Assembly: GCA_902558395.1 (NCBI GenBank)
Contig: CACEDS010000001.1
Location: forward strand, 322,180-386,179
DNA length: 64,000 nt
Origin: an uncultured SAR86 cluster bacterium
GTDB lineage: Bacteria; Pseudomonadota; Gammaproteobacteria; Magnimaribacterales; D2472
Direction of reading: 5' to 3'
The position numbers and the translations under genes were made by a program. Each line of letters begins with the position of its first letter. Within the stretch, counting starts at the first letter, position 1. Below are positions 1 through 10,740 of the stretch, piece after piece. Below the pieces are notes generated by a model. The model saw nothing but the letters and a program-made list of their open reading frames with translations, had not been told where the DNA came from and did not search any database.

Positions 1-543
1 AACGCTACAGCTTCTATAGCTGTATGTATAGAAGAAGGCCTACCTATAAATGCAATAAAAAAAGGCATTAAAGAATTTACAGGAGTTGGCAGAAGGTATG
101 AGAAGTCAGATATTAAAATTAATTCGAATAATAAAATTCTAATAGATGATTATGGTCATCATCCAATAGAAATTTTATCTAATATAAAAGCATGCAAAGA
201 AGAATTTCCTAGAAAAAAGATTTGTATGATATTTCAACCTCATCGATTTTCTAGAACAGCACAATTGTTTGATGATTTTATTCAAGTTCTTAAAAAAGTT
301 GATTCATTGATAATGCTGGATATTTATGCTGCAAGTGAAAATCCTATCAGAGGTATTGATTCAAGAACCATTGTTGAAACACTTAAGCAAAAAGGACATA
401 AAGATGTTTCGTATATCAAAAAACATAATGATGTAATTAAACTTATTGAATCAAAAGAAAATAGTTTCGATGTTCTTATTACCCAGGGTGCAGGCAGTGT
501 TTCAAGCGTATGCGAATTAATAAAAGAAACATGGAAGAAATAA
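1..543 (+). CDS. murC: UDP-N-acetylmuramate--L-alanine ligase, C-terminal part
   Basis: This is the last 180 codons of MurC, cut by the left edge of the window. MurC is the cytoplasmic ATP-dependent ligase that adds L-alanine to UDP-MurNAc, the first step of the peptidoglycan stem peptide. The visible part covers the end of the central domain and the C-terminal Mur ligase domain: the DDYGHHP motif lies at visible codons 49-55 and FQPHRFSRT at 78-86, both typical of MurC. The end overlaps the start of ddlB by 13 bases, so the two are surely co-transcribed. The order murC-ddlB-ftsQ-ftsA is the usual dcw order; murB, which often lies between murC and ddlB, is absent. The start lies outside the window. 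Confidence 0.95.
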   Translation, partial: NATASIAVCIEEGLPINAIKKGIKEFTGVGRRYEKSDIKINSNNKILIDDYGHHPIEILSNIKACKEEFPRKKICMIFQPHRFSRTAQLFDDFIQVLKKVDSLIMLDIYAASENPIRGIDSRTIVETLKQKGHKDVSYIKKHNDVIKLIESKENSFDVLITQGAGSVSSVCELIKETWKK

Positions 544-1436
544 AAAAAATTATTGTCATATGTGGCGGCTCGTCATCAGAAAGAGAAATATCTTTGCAAA
601 GTGGCAAGGGGGTCTATGATGCCCTAAAAAAATTAGGATATGAAACAACTATTGTAGATTTTAAAACTATTAGTGATTTCAATATTTTTAAAACGTATGA
701 TCTTATTTTTATAGCATTGCATGGGTTTGAGGGTGAAGGAGGTAATCTCCAAGAAAAATTTGATGATCTATCTATACCTTATACCGGATCAGGGCCAGAA
801 GCTTGCAGAAATACATGGGATAAAAATACATGTAAAACAATTTTAAAAGCTCATAATGTTATGACTCCATCATGGAAATATTATGAGACTTTAAAACCAT
901 TTTTAAATGAAACTTTCAAAGATTTTCAAAATAAAAACTGTTTTTTAAAACCAAGTCAAGAAGGCTCAAGCGTTGATATTTTTAAGATAAAAGATGATAA
1001 AGATTTTATGGTTGCTCTTAATAATGCAAACAATATAGATAGACCATTTTTAATGGAAAACTGCATAGATGGAAAAGAGTTTACTGTGACAATTATCAAT
1101 GATGAATGTATGCCGGTAATAGAAATAGTAACTGAGAATGAGTTTTATGATTATGATGCAAAATATATCTCAAATAATACAGGGCTTATTGAAGCTAATC
1201 TTACTTCTGAGGAACACTCAGCAATAAATGTGGTTGCTTCAAATGCATATAATGCTCTGAACTGCAGAGGATGGGCACGGATTGATATTCTCCAAGACAT
1301 CACAGGTCAATTTCATGTTCTTGAAATTAATACCGTTCCAGGAATGACATCACACAGTTGTGTTCCAAAATCAGGAAGCTTTCTTGGATTAGAATACGAG
1401 GAAGTAGTTCAAAATATTATTAATGCAAAACTTTAA
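531..1436 (+). CDS. ddlB: D-alanine--D-alanine ligase
   Basis: DdlB makes the D-Ala-D-Ala dipeptide that MurF adds to the peptidoglycan precursor in the cytoplasm. It is an ATP-grasp enzyme; 301 residues is the usual length. Visible family marks are the SSEREISL segment near the N-terminus, HGFEGEGGNLQ, and the C-terminal EINTVPGMTSHS metal and substrate-binding segment. I take the ATG at 531 as start because the product then begins directly with the beta-strand before the CGG loop; an in-frame ATG at 510 would add seven residues inside murC. The gene overlaps murC upstream and ftsQ downstream. Its D-Ala substrate could come from the alanine racemase at 5846. Confidence 0.95.
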   Translation: MEEIKKIIVICGGSSSEREISLQSGKGVYDALKKLGYETTIVDFKTISDFNIFKTYDLIFIALHGFEGEGGNLQEKFDDLSIPYTGSGPEACRNTWDKNTCKTILKAHNVMTPSWKYYETLKPFLNETFKDFQNKNCFLKPSQEGSSVDIFKIKDDKDFMVALNNANNIDRPFLMENCIDGKEFTVTIINDECMPVIEIVTENEFYDYDAKYISNNTGLIEANLTSEEHSAINVVASNAYNALNCRGWARIDILQDITGQFHVLEINTVPGMTSHSCVPKSGSFLGLEYEEVVQNIINAKL

Positions 1437-2055
1437 AAAAACCTTTTACGCCTTAATAGTATTCTGTTTTACTGGATCAGTTTTTTCAAAAGGTTTAAAT
1501 ATTGATATTTCGCTAGATTCAGAAATATATTTAAAGTCTCAAAAAATATTCATTGAAAAATTAGGTGAATTAAAGACAAAGAATGATATTAAAGATTTAC
1601 TTGAGGAGCAGGACTGGATAGATGAGTACTTTCTAAATGTTAAACCATTTAGTAATTCTGCAAAATTAAATATAAAAACAAGAACACCAATATTTATATT
1701 AAATAATGAATTTTTTGTAGATACCAATTTAAAAAAGTTTAAATTTGATAAAACTTTTCTTAATTTGATTTCTGTAAATGGACCCATAGAAGATTTGAAA
1801 GAGCCGCTTAATATTATTAATTTTTTTAAAGTGAATAATTTTGAGAATACTAATATAGTAAAAATTACCTATTCACATATTTCAGGATGGCAGATTCAAA
1901 CGAATTTACATGTCATAATGATTGGCAATAAACTTTCAAATAATAAATTTAATTCATTAAAAGATACCTTAAATTACTTGTACGAAAATAGAAAAATTCC
2001 TAGTATGATAGATTTAAGGTATAAGGATGGAGTTGCTTTAGATTATGGCAAATAA
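1423..2055 (+). CDS. ftsQ: cell division protein FtsQ, short and divergent
   Basis: FtsQ is the bitopic inner-membrane divisome protein that recruits FtsB and FtsL. The 210-residue product has a very short cytoplasmic tail (about 7 residues), a hydrophobic segment at about 8-22, then a periplasmic part. The POTRA-like region ends with a pattern recalling the FtsQ consensus (DWIDEYFLNV followed by alternating basic and hydrophobic residues and a FVDTN segment), and IDLRYKDGVAL near the C-terminus matches the FtsQ beta-strand that pairs with FtsB. It is shorter than E. coli FtsQ (276). The hydrophobic segment ends in FSKG and could be read as a cleavable signal. The call rests on position between ddlB and ftsA plus these motifs. 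Confidence 0.85.
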   Translation: MQNFKKTFYALIVFCFTGSVFSKGLNIDISLDSEIYLKSQKIFIEKLGELKTKNDIKDLLEEQDWIDEYFLNVKPFSNSAKLNIKTRTPIFILNNEFFVDTNLKKFKFDKTFLNLISVNGPIEDLKEPLNIINFFKVNNFENTNIVKITYSHISGWQIQTNLHVIMIGNKLSNNKFNSLKDTLNYLYENRKIPSMIDLRYKDGVALDYGK

Positions 2056-3271
2056 TGGTAAAAATTCTAATATAGTTGTTGGCTTAGATATAGGTACTTC
2101 CAAAGTAGTTTGTATTGTAGGTAAATATAATGAAGCACAAAAACTAGAAATAATCTCACTCGGTGCATACCCATCAAGCGGCTTAAAAAAAGGAGTGGTT
2201 GTAAATATTGATGCTACTACTGATGCAATTAAAAAGGCCGTAGAACAAGCTCAATCGATGATTGAGGATAAGATCCGATCTGTATATGTAGGCATTGCTG
2301 GCAGTCACATTAAAAGTCTTAATTCTCAAGGCGCTGTAGGCATTAAAGATAAAGAAGTTACACCTTATGATATTGACAGAGTTATTGATTCTGCTCAGGC
2401 AGTATCAATTCCATCTGATCAAAATGTTTTGCATGTCCTTCCTCAAGAGTACGTGATTGATGGTCAAGAAGTTAGCTTGGACCCGCTTGGAATGGCTGGG
2501 GTGAGGCTTGAAGCAAAGGTTCACTTGGTTACATGTGCTAACAGTGCAGTAAAAAATATAGAAAAATGTATAAGAAATTGTGGCCTATCTGTTGATGGTT
2601 TTGTTTTAGAGCAATTAGCAAGTTCTCATTCTATTCTCTCTGAAGATGAAAAAGATTTGGGAGTATGTTTGGTTGACATTGGTGGAGGTACTACCGACAT
2701 AGCAATATTTAATTCTGGCTCAATAGTTTTTACTGGAGTAATACCTATTGCTGGTGACCAGGTAACTAGCGATATAGCGCAAGCGTTGAGAACTCCGACA
2801 CCTCAGGCCGAGGATATAAAACAAAAACACGGTTGTGCAGTGGCTGAGTTCACAAAAGATGATGAAAGTATTGAAGTTCCTGGTGTAGGAGGAAGACCAA
2901 CAAGAGAACTCTCAAGAAGCTCTCTAGCAGATATTATTCAACCTAGGTATACAGAGTTATTTGAGCTTGTTAAGGCAGAAATTACGAGAAACGGATTTGA
3001 GGATAAGATTTCTGCTGGTATTGTTTTCACAGGCGGGACATCGAAAATGGAAGGTGTAGTTGAATTAGCAGAATCTATTTTTCAGACATCTGTAAGACTA
3101 GGTATTCCAAATAAATTCTCTGGAATGGAAAGTATTTTGCAAAATCCAATCTACGCAACATCCATTGGATTGGTTGATCATGGTTTTAAGCAGAAAAATG
3201 ATGATTTAATAGCTGAGCAAAATGAAAGTTGGCTTTCCAAGCTTTTAAAGATAGTTAAAAGCGAGTATTGA
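2045..3271 (+). CDS. ftsA: cell division protein FtsA
   Basis: FtsA is an actin-like ATPase that tethers the FtsZ ring to the inner membrane and recruits later divisome proteins. The 408-residue product shows the actin-fold phosphate loops VGLDIGTSK (about residues 13-21) and DIGGGTTDIAIF, and the adenosine loop FTGGTSKMEG. The C-terminal ESWLSKLLKIVKS is the expected amphipathic membrane-targeting helix. It overlaps ftsQ by 11 bases. The next gene downstream is rpsF, not ftsZ, so this cluster is broken at its most conserved junction. A candidate promoter for rpsF overlaps the ftsA stop codon. Confidence 0.97.
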   Translation: MANNGKNSNIVVGLDIGTSKVVCIVGKYNEAQKLEIISLGAYPSSGLKKGVVVNIDATTDAIKKAVEQAQSMIEDKIRSVYVGIAGSHIKSLNSQGAVGIKDKEVTPYDIDRVIDSAQAVSIPSDQNVLHVLPQEYVIDGQEVSLDPLGMAGVRLEAKVHLVTCANSAVKNIEKCIRNCGLSVDGFVLEQLASSHSILSEDEKDLGVCLVDIGGGTTDIAIFNSGSIVFTGVIPIAGDQVTSDIAQALRTPTPQAEDIKQKHGCAVAEFTKDDESIEVPGVGGRPTRELSRSSLADIIQPRYTELFELVKAEITRNGFEDKISAGIVFTGGTSKMEGVVELAESIFQTSVRLGIPNKFSGMESILQNPIYATSIGLVDHGFKQKNDDLIAEQNESWLSKLLKIVKSEY

Positions 3272-3296
3272 TTCTACATATCAATTCCATTAGAAT
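3268..3296 (+). promoter_or_regulatory. candidate sigma-70 promoter for rpsF-rpsR-rplI
   Basis: A -35 element TTGATT (3268-3273) and a -10 element TAGAAT (3291-3296) are separated by exactly 17 bp. The -35 overlaps the TGA stop of ftsA. Transcription would start near 3303, leaving about 50 nt of leader before rpsF. It is the only plausible promoter I see in the 81-bp gap. Nothing resembling a known S6:S18 autoregulatory leader could be confirmed. Confidence 0.5.
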
Positions 3297-3352
3297 GCGC
3301 ATTCCTTGGTTTGCATCAATTAAGAAGCAAATCTTTAACCATAAGGTAGCAA

Positions 3353-3802
3353 ATGAAAAAGTACGAAGCAGTAATAGTTCTTAACCCCAACCTTTCTTCT
3401 AAGGTTGATAACTTTAAAAAAGATTTTGAGAAGCTATTAAAAGATAATTCTTTTAATATTGTGAAAACAGAAGATATTGGAAGAAGACAATTAGCATATT
3501 CAATAGCTAATCATAATAAAGGCCACTATATTTTATTTAACCTTGAAGGTGACCCTTCTAAATTATTAGAAATAGAAACAAAAATTAAATATAACGAATC
3601 CATCATTAGGCATTTATTTTTAGTTGTAAAAGAACACAACGGAGAAGATTCAAGCCTCTTTGTTGAATCAAAGAACAAAAAACCTGAACCGTCTGAAGTT
3701 GAGAAAGATAAAGAAGACGTTAAGAAAGATCCTGAGCCAGTAAAAGAGGATGTCGAAGATAAATCAGAAGCTAAACAAGAAGAAGGTGAAGATAATGAGT
3801 AA
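3353..3802 (+). CDS. rpsF: 30S ribosomal protein S6
   Basis: S6 binds the central domain of 16S rRNA together with S18. The N-terminal 95 or so residues carry the family fold ([14 protein letters not shown] at the start, RRQLAYSI and [10 protein letters not shown] in the middle). The C-terminal 50 residues are a low-complexity, strongly acidic tail rich in Glu, Asp and Lys, longer than usual; E. coli S6 has a short Glu tail that is extended after translation by RimK. The start is preceded by AAGGTAG. The last bases overlap rpsR. The gene begins the S6-S18-L9-DnaB-Alr block; priB, which lies between rpsF and rpsR in E. coli, is missing. Confidence 0.96.
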   Translation: MKKYEAVIVLNPNLSSKVDNFKKDFEKLLKDNSFNIVKTEDIGRRQLAYSIANHNKGHYILFNLEGDPSKLLEIETKIKYNESIIRHLFLVVKEHNGEDSSLFVESKNKKPEPSEVEKDKEDVKKDPEPVKEDVEDKSEAKQEEGEDNE

Positions 3803-3989
3803 ATATGAATTGCCTAAGAAATTTGATTACAAAGATATTGATATCTTGAAACAATTTATTACTGAAACAGGAAAGATAATACCCGCAAGAGTTACAGGTG
3901 TATCAGCATCAAATCAAAGAAAAGTTACAAAATCGATTAAAATAGCTAGATTTTTAGCTCTTTTACCATACACGGATATGCACCAATAA
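3795..3989 (+). CDS. rpsR: 30S ribosomal protein S18, short N-terminus
   Basis: S18 pairs with S6 on the small subunit platform. The 64-residue product keeps the conserved core ([27 protein letters not shown], and LLPYTDMHQ at the end). The Arg-rich N-terminal segment of about 10 residues found in E. coli S18 (75 aa) is missing. I chose ATG 3795 because AAGGTGA lies at good spacing before it. An in-frame ATG at 3750, inside rpsF, would give 79 residues with a Lys-rich extension, but its only Shine-Dalgarno-like GAGG touches the ATG. The gene overlaps the rpsF stop. Confidence 0.92.
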   Translation: MSKYELPKKFDYKDIDILKQFITETGKIIPARVTGVSASNQRKVTKSIKIARFLALLPYTDMHQ

Positions 3990-3993
3990 GATT

Positions 3994-4440
3994 ATGAAGA
4001 TTATATTATTAGATAAAATACAAAGATTAGGCGAAATTGGTGACATAGTTGAAGTCAATTCTGGTTATGCAAGAAACTTTTTAATTCCACAGAAGAAAGC
4101 AGCATTTGCTAGTGATAAAAATATTGCTGAGGTAGAGGCAAGAAAAGATGAGCTAGCAGCAGCATCTGCTGACATGCTTACTAAAGCTGAAGCAAGAGCT
4201 GAGACTATCAATGGTAAGACTTGTGAAATTGCAGTGCCTGTAACTGAAGAGGGAGCATTGTATGGTTCAGTTGGTACAAGAGAGATTTCCGAAGCATTTA
4301 CAAATATCGATATCGAAATAGATAAAAGTGAGGTTCAGCTGCCAGACGGACCAATTAAAGAAATTGGTGATCATTTAATAACTATTGCTGTTCATCCTGA
4401 GGTTTCTGCAGAAGTAACTGTAAAAGTATTAGCTGAGTAG
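3994..4440 (+). CDS. rplI: 50S ribosomal protein L9
   Basis: L9 is an elongated two-domain protein on the large subunit near the L1 stalk that helps reading-frame maintenance. The 148-residue product has the full family length: an N-terminal domain with MKIILLDKIQRLGEIGDIVEV and the GYARNFLIP loop (about 24-32), a long connecting helix rich in Ala and Glu, and a C-terminal domain with GALYGSVGTREI. It starts 4 bases after rpsR, as expected for an S6-S18-L9 operon. Confidence 0.97.
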   Translation: MKIILLDKIQRLGEIGDIVEVNSGYARNFLIPQKKAAFASDKNIAEVEARKDELAAASADMLTKAEARAETINGKTCEIAVPVTEEGALYGSVGTREISEAFTNIDIEIDKSEVQLPDGPIKEIGDHLITIAVHPEVSAEVTVKVLAE

Positions 4441-4478
4441 TTGTATATTTTAAAATATGATGTAAAAATCATATTCCA

Positions 4479-5849
4479 ATGTCTGACTTATCTATAAATC
4501 AAAACGAGCAAGCAAGAGAAGCTGAAAGAGCAGTTCTTGGTGGTTTAATGCTCGAAACACATCGTTTTGATACAGTTATACAGGTTATTAAAGAAAATGA
4601 TTTTGATGGCAAAGACCATCAAATTATCTTTCAATCAATGTCTGAATTGATTGAAGAAAACAAACCTCTGGATCCTCTGACAGTTTCAGAAAAATTAGAT
4701 AATAAAAATTCTCTTAATAAGGTTGGTGGAAAAGACTATTTAATTGAACTTGCCACTTCAACTCCATCTGCTGCTAACCTTGAAGCGTATGCTGAAATAA
4801 TTAGACAGAGATCTATTACCAGAAAATTAATGAAAGCTAATTCTGAGATTTCTGAATTAATCAACAACCCTCAAGGACAAGATGGCAATGCATTATTAGA
4901 CAAAGCTGAAAGTATGATATTTGCATTGAATGATGAGTCTAGTCAAAATGATCAAAGCCTTCAATCGATGAAAGAATTAATTCCATCAACAATGGATAGG
5001 CTTCATGAGATGTCTAATAAAGCTGGGGGATTAATTGGCTCTTCTACAGGGTTTAAAGATCTTGATACCAAACTCCAGGGCATCCAAAACGGTGATCTTA
5101 TAGTGGTTGCTGGAAGACCAAGTATGGGTAAAACATCTTTTGCTATGAATATAGCTGAAAATGTTTTGCTTGAAAAAGATAATGATGGTGCCGTTTTAAT
5201 ATTCAGTTTAGAAATGCCTGGTGAAGCTTTAACAACTAGAATGCTATCAGGAATGAGCAAACTAAATCAGCAAAATGTTCGCTCAGGAATGTTAAAGGAC
5301 AACGAGCTAAAATTGTTACTTTCAGAAGGTGAAAGACTCAAGAATTTACCATTGTGGATTGATGATAGCTCTCTGCTAACTCCAATGGAGCTTCGTGCAA
5401 AAGCCAGAAGGCTTGCAAGGCAAGAGGAGAATGGATTATCACTAATCGTAGTTGATTACCTTCAGTTAATGCAGTTGCCAACATCAACAGAAAATAGAGT
5501 GAATCAAATATCAGAAATATCTAGATCATTAAAATCATTAGCAAAAGAGCTCAATGTTCCAGTTATAGCACTTTCTCAGCTTAATAGGGCGGTAGAACAA
5601 AGACCTAACAAAAGACCAATTATGGCAGATCTTCGTGATTCAGGTGCTATTGAACAGGATGCTGATGTTATCTTGTTTATTTATAGAGATGAGGTTTATA
5701 ACGAAGATTCAGATCAAGGCAATAAAGCTGAAATTATTATTGGAAAACAAAGAAACGGACCAATTGGAACTGTTAATTTAACATTCCTAAAAGAATATAC
5801 GCGCTTTGAAAATTTTTCTAGCGATGGATATTACGACTCTTTTGAATGA
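4479..5849 (+). CDS. dnaB: replicative DNA helicase DnaB
   Basis: DnaB is the hexameric 5'-3' helicase at the replication fork and binds DnaG primase through its N-terminal domain. The 456-residue product has the all-helical N-terminal domain (about 10-115, with EAERAVLGGLML) and a RecA-like C-terminal ATPase with Walker A GRPSMGKTS at 212-220, Walker B in LIVVDYLQLM, and the SQLNRAVEQRPNKRP and DLRDSGAIEQDAD segments. No intein interrupts it. The 38-bp gap before it holds a perfect 7-bp AT-rich inverted repeat (4455-4474). It overlaps alr by 4 bases, the usual dnaB-alr pairing. Confidence 0.97.
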   Translation: MSDLSINQNEQAREAERAVLGGLMLETHRFDTVIQVIKENDFDGKDHQIIFQSMSELIEENKPLDPLTVSEKLDNKNSLNKVGGKDYLIELATSTPSAANLEAYAEIIRQRSITRKLMKANSEISELINNPQGQDGNALLDKAESMIFALNDESSQNDQSLQSMKELIPSTMDRLHEMSNKAGGLIGSSTGFKDLDTKLQGIQNGDLIVVAGRPSMGKTSFAMNIAENVLLEKDNDGAVLIFSLEMPGEALTTRMLSGMSKLNQQNVRSGMLKDNELKLLLSEGERLKNLPLWIDDSSLLTPMELRAKARRLARQEENGLSLIVVDYLQLMQLPTSTENRVNQISEISRSLKSLAKELNVPVIALSQLNRAVEQRPNKRPIMADLRDSGAIEQDADVILFIYRDEVYNEDSDQGNKAEIIIGKQRNGPIGTVNLTFLKEYTRFENFSSDGYYDSFE

Positions 5850-6907
5850 CGACATTAAAAAGCATTCTTGAAATAGACCCATCTATCATAAGAAGCAATA
5901 TTCAAAAATTAAAAAATAAAACTTCAAATACTTCAAATTTTTTAGCAGTCATCAAATCTGATGCTTACGGTCACATGCTTAATAATATAGTATCTGATAT
6001 CGATGATCTGGTTGATGGATATGGAGTAGTAAGACTTGATGAAGCAATTGATTTAAGAAAAATCTCACAAAAAAAAATTGTCCTCATGCAGGGGATATAT
6101 TCCCAGGAGGATTACCTTTTAGCTAAGAAGCATGATTTAGATATAGTAGTTCATAACGAATTCCAATTAAATATCATTATTAAAAACAATAATTTTGAAA
6201 ATTTATGGTTAAAAGTTAATACCGGCATGAACAGACTGGGTTTTGAAATAGACAGATTTTTAGAGATTTATAAAGATTATCTTGAAGATATAAATTTTAC
6301 ACTTATGACTCATTTAGCTGCATCCAATAAGAAAGATGATCCCTCAAATGTTGAGCAATTCGAGAGGTTTGAGAGACTTTATAAAGATTTACACTCCGGA
6401 GTAACTAAAAGTATTGCAAATACCGGCTGTGTTTTAAACTTTCCTGACAAGTGTTTTGATTGGGTAAGAGTAGGAATTGGAATATTTGGTGGATATATCG
6501 GAAATGAAGAACTAAAAACAGCTATTACACTTAAATCTCCAATAATAAATATTAAGGAACTTAATATAGGAGAAAGGGTCGGATATGACGGAAGGGCCAT
6601 TGCAGAAAAAAGAATGAAAGTAGCTACTGTCTATCTTGGATATGCAGATGGTTTGCCTCAGCACATTAAAGATGGAACAGTTGTAAAAGTTAATAATCAA
6701 GATGCTAGTGTTTTTGGAAAGATTAGCATGGATGTAACAACTATAGACGTCTCTGATATTAAAGAATGTAATGTGGGAGATTGGTGTGAGTTTTTTTCAC
6801 CTAATCATTCAATCAATAATCTTGCCTCAGCTAATGGTTTAATTTCATATGACATAATGATTAGAATAAAATCCAGAGTTGAAAGAGTTTATAAAAAAAT
6901 AAGCTAA
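5846..6907 (+). CDS. alr: alanine racemase
   Basis: A PLP-dependent enzyme that interconverts L- and D-alanine in the cytoplasm and so can supply DdlB at the start of the window. The 353-residue product has the PLP lysine in KSDAYGH (Lys37), the catalytic tyrosine in VGYDGRA (Tyr247), and the family segments LKVNTGMNRLGF, HLAASN and GKISMDVTTIDV. Position after dnaB with a 4-base ATGA overlap favours the housekeeping Alr. Length is close to the E. coli enzyme (359). Confidence 0.95.
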   Translation: MTTLKSILEIDPSIIRSNIQKLKNKTSNTSNFLAVIKSDAYGHMLNNIVSDIDDLVDGYGVVRLDEAIDLRKISQKKIVLMQGIYSQEDYLLAKKHDLDIVVHNEFQLNIIIKNNNFENLWLKVNTGMNRLGFEIDRFLEIYKDYLEDINFTLMTHLAASNKKDDPSNVEQFERFERLYKDLHSGVTKSIANTGCVLNFPDKCFDWVRVGIGIFGGYIGNEELKTAITLKSPIINIKELNIGERVGYDGRAIAEKRMKVATVYLGYADGLPQHIKDGTVVKVNNQDASVFGKISMDVTTIDVSDIKECNVGDWCEFFSPNHSINNLASANGLISYDIMIRIKSRVERVYKKIS

Positions 6908-6934
6908 TTTTTTAATTATATTAATAAAGCTTAT

Positions 6935-6962
6935 TTCACTCTTAGGCGTATTCTGTTATTCT
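6935..6962 (+). promoter_or_regulatory. weak candidate promoter upstream of pyrG
   Basis: In the 79-bp gap between alr and pyrG, TTCACT (6935-6940) and TATTCT (6957-6962) are spaced by 16 bp. The hexamer TATTCT also occurs 8 bp earlier (6949-6954). Each element matches its sigma-70 consensus at only four of six positions, so this is a weak call. No terminator was seen after alr. Confidence 0.3.
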
Positions 6963-6986
6963 GTTATCCCATCATGATTCAATTAA

Positions 6987-8615
<1,629 letters not shown>

Positions 8616-8617
8616 TT

Positions 8618-9457
8618 ATGAATGATCTGAAACTTAGAAACTTTACTATTGGAAATTCACAGCCATTAACTTTAATGGGAGGAATGAATGTACTTGAATC
8701 TCGAGACTTAGTATTGCAAGTTGCAGAAAAATTTAAATTAATATCAGATAAGCTTGAGATTAATTATATTTTTAAAGGTTCATTTGATAAGGCTAATAGA
8801 AGTTCTGTGTCCTCTTTCAGAGGTCCAGGCATGGATGAGGGTCTTAAATTACTTCAAGAAGTTTCAACAGAATTTAATGTTCCTGTAGTTACTGATATTC
8901 ATGAACCGGATCAAGCTAAGCCAGTAAGTGAAGTATGTGAAGTTGTTCAAATACCAGCTTTTTTAGCAAGGCAAACTGACTTAGTGGTTGCTGCAGCAAA
9001 AACAGATGCTATCTTGCAGTTTAAAAAACCACAATTTTTGTCAGCACCCGAGATGAAAAACATTATAGAAAAATGTGAATCAGCTGGTAATAGTAAAATT
9101 ACACTCTGTGAGAGGGGTAATTCTTTTGGATATAACAATTTAGTTGTAGATACTCTTAATTTTCAAATTCTCAAGAATCTTGGTAAGCCAGCAATTTTTG
9201 ATGTTACGCATTCACTTCAACTTCCCGGAGGTCTTGGTAATGCAGCTGGAGGAAGAAGGGAATATTTATTAAGTTTGGCTAAAGCTGGTATTTCTCAGGG
9301 AATAGCAGGTCTATTTTTAGAAGCACATCCAGATCCTGATAAAGCTAAATGTGATGGTCCTTGTGCTCTTCGTCTTGATATACTGGAACCTTTTTTACAG
9401 CAAATTAAAGATCTAGATGTTTTTGTAAAAAGCCAAGAAACTTTAGATATTTTTTAG
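8618..9457 (+). CDS. kdsA: 3-deoxy-8-phosphooctulonate (KDO-8-P) synthase
   Basis: KdsA condenses arabinose-5-phosphate with phosphoenolpyruvate to KDO-8-phosphate, the precursor of the KDO sugars of lipopolysaccharide inner core. The 279-residue product has [58 protein letters not shown] and [11 protein letters not shown], covering the active site of the DAHP synthase family. Presence of the gene implies LPS with a KDO core. It starts 2 bases after pyrG and ends 5 bases before eno, which makes the PEP the enzyme uses. Confidence 0.97.
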   Translation: MNDLKLRNFTIGNSQPLTLMGGMNVLESRDLVLQVAEKFKLISDKLEINYIFKGSFDKANRSSVSSFRGPGMDEGLKLLQEVSTEFNVPVVTDIHEPDQAKPVSEVCEVVQIPAFLARQTDLVVAAAKTDAILQFKKPQFLSAPEMKNIIEKCESAGNSKITLCERGNSFGYNNLVVDTLNFQILKNLGKPAIFDVTHSLQLPGGLGNAAGGRREYLLSLAKAGISQGIAGLFLEAHPDPDKAKCDGPCALRLDILEPFLQQIKDLDVFVKSQETLDIF

Positions 9458-9462
9458 TAAGC

Positions 9463-10740
9463 ATGGCTTCAATTCAATCAATAAAAGCTATTCAGGTTTT
9501 AGACTCAAGAGGTCTTCCTACAGTTTCTTGTAATGTAATTCTTGATAATGGCATTAAAGCAAGTGCAATAGTACCAAGCGGAGCATCAACAGGAACCAAG
9601 GAAGCATTAGAGTTAAGAGATGGCGGTAATTTGTACATGGGTAAAGGAGTTCAAAAAGCTGTAAGTAATATTAATGACTTAATAAACCCACTTCTTGAAA
9701 AATTAGATCCAAACGATCAACAATTAATTGATCAGAAATTAATTGAGTTAGATGGAACTAGTGACAAGTCAAATATTGGAGCTAATGCAATTCTAGCTGT
9801 CTCATTAGCAGTTTCTCATGCAGCAGCAAAAGATAAAAATATTTCATTGCATGAACATTTTGCCGAGATATATAAAAATATCACTGGAATAGATGTTGAG
9901 TCTAACCTTCCTATGCCTATGTTAAATATTCTTAACGGCGGAGAGCATGCTGATAATAATATTGATATTCAAGAATTTATGATTATCCCAAAAGGTGCAA
10001 AGACTTACAAAGAGGTTATGAGATGGTCTTCTGAAATATATTGGAATCTTAAATCAATATTGCAACAAAAAAAATTATCGACTGGAGTGGGAGATGAAGG
10101 TGGCTTTGCTCCAAATTTACAATCTAATGAAGAGGCAATCAAATTAATTATTGAAGCAATAAAAATCTCCGGTCTCATACCAGGAGATGATGTCTTTATT
10201 GCACTGGATTGTGCTGCAAGTGAATTTTATGACGGTAAAAATTATAATTTAGCTGGTGAAGGCAAGTCCTTAGACTCTGAATCTTTTTCTGATTATTTAG
10301 AAAGTTTAGTGGATAAATACCCAATTATTTCTATCGAAGATGGTATGGATGAAAATGACTCAGAAGGCTGGAAAATTCTTACCGAAAAAATTGGCTCCAA
10401 GTGTCAATTAGTTGGAGACGATTTGTTTGTAACAAATAAGACTATTTTCCAAGAAGGCATAGAAAATAATTTAGCTAACTCAATTTTAATTAAATTTAAT
10501 CAAATAGGTTCTATTACCGAAACAATAGAAACAATTAATATTGCTAATCAAAATAACTATAAATCCATAATTTCTCATAGATCAGGAGAAACTGAGGATA
10601 CGACTATATCTGATTTAGCTGTTGGTCTTGGAGCAGGTCAAATTAAAACTGGAGCTCCGTGTAGATCTGATAGAGTTGCAAAATACAATCGATTGCTATG
10701 GATAGAAGAGGAGTTTCCTAGTATCAATCTAAGTCAATGA
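9463..10740 (+). CDS. eno: enolase
   Basis: Enolase converts 2-phosphoglycerate to phosphoenolpyruvate. The 425-residue product has family length and marks: LDSRGLPTV near the N-terminus, [16 protein letters not shown], the [10 protein letters not shown] segment, the metal ligands in [18 protein letters not shown] and GDDLFVTN, and the signature [16 protein letters not shown] with the catalytic lysine, followed by [10 protein letters not shown]. The stop overlaps the ftsB start (ATGA). Confidence 0.98.
   Translation: MASIQSIKAIQVLDSRGLPTVSCNVILDNGIKASAIVPSGASTGTKEALELRDGGNLYMGKGVQKAVSNINDLINPLLEKLDPNDQQLIDQKLIELDGTSDKSNIGANAILAVSLAVSHAAAKDKNISLHEHFAEIYKNITGIDVESNLPMPMLNILNGGEHADNNIDIQEFMIIPKGAKTYKEVMRWSSEIYWNLKSILQQKKLSTGVGDEGGFAPNLQSNEEAIKLIIEAIKISGLIPGDDVFIALDCAASEFYDGKNYNLAGEGKSLDSESFSDYLESLVDKYPIISIEDGMDENDSEGWKILTEKIGSKCQLVGDDLFVTNKTIFQEGIENNLANSILIKFNQIGSITETIETINIANQNNYKSIISHRSGETEDTTISDLAVGLGAGQIKTGAPCRSDRVAKYNRLLWIEEEFPSINLSQ

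Noticed and set aside
3287-3309. Hairpin around GAATGCGCATTC before rpsF, as a possible S6:S18 leader
   Set aside because: It overlaps the predicted -10 and transcription start, so most of it would not be in the transcript, and I cannot match it to the known leader motif.
4455-4474. Perfect 7-bp inverted repeat ATATGAT/ATCATAT before dnaB, as a terminator
   Set aside because: The stem is AT-only apart from one G-C pair and has no T-run after it; it is too weak for an intrinsic terminator. An operator role has no support.
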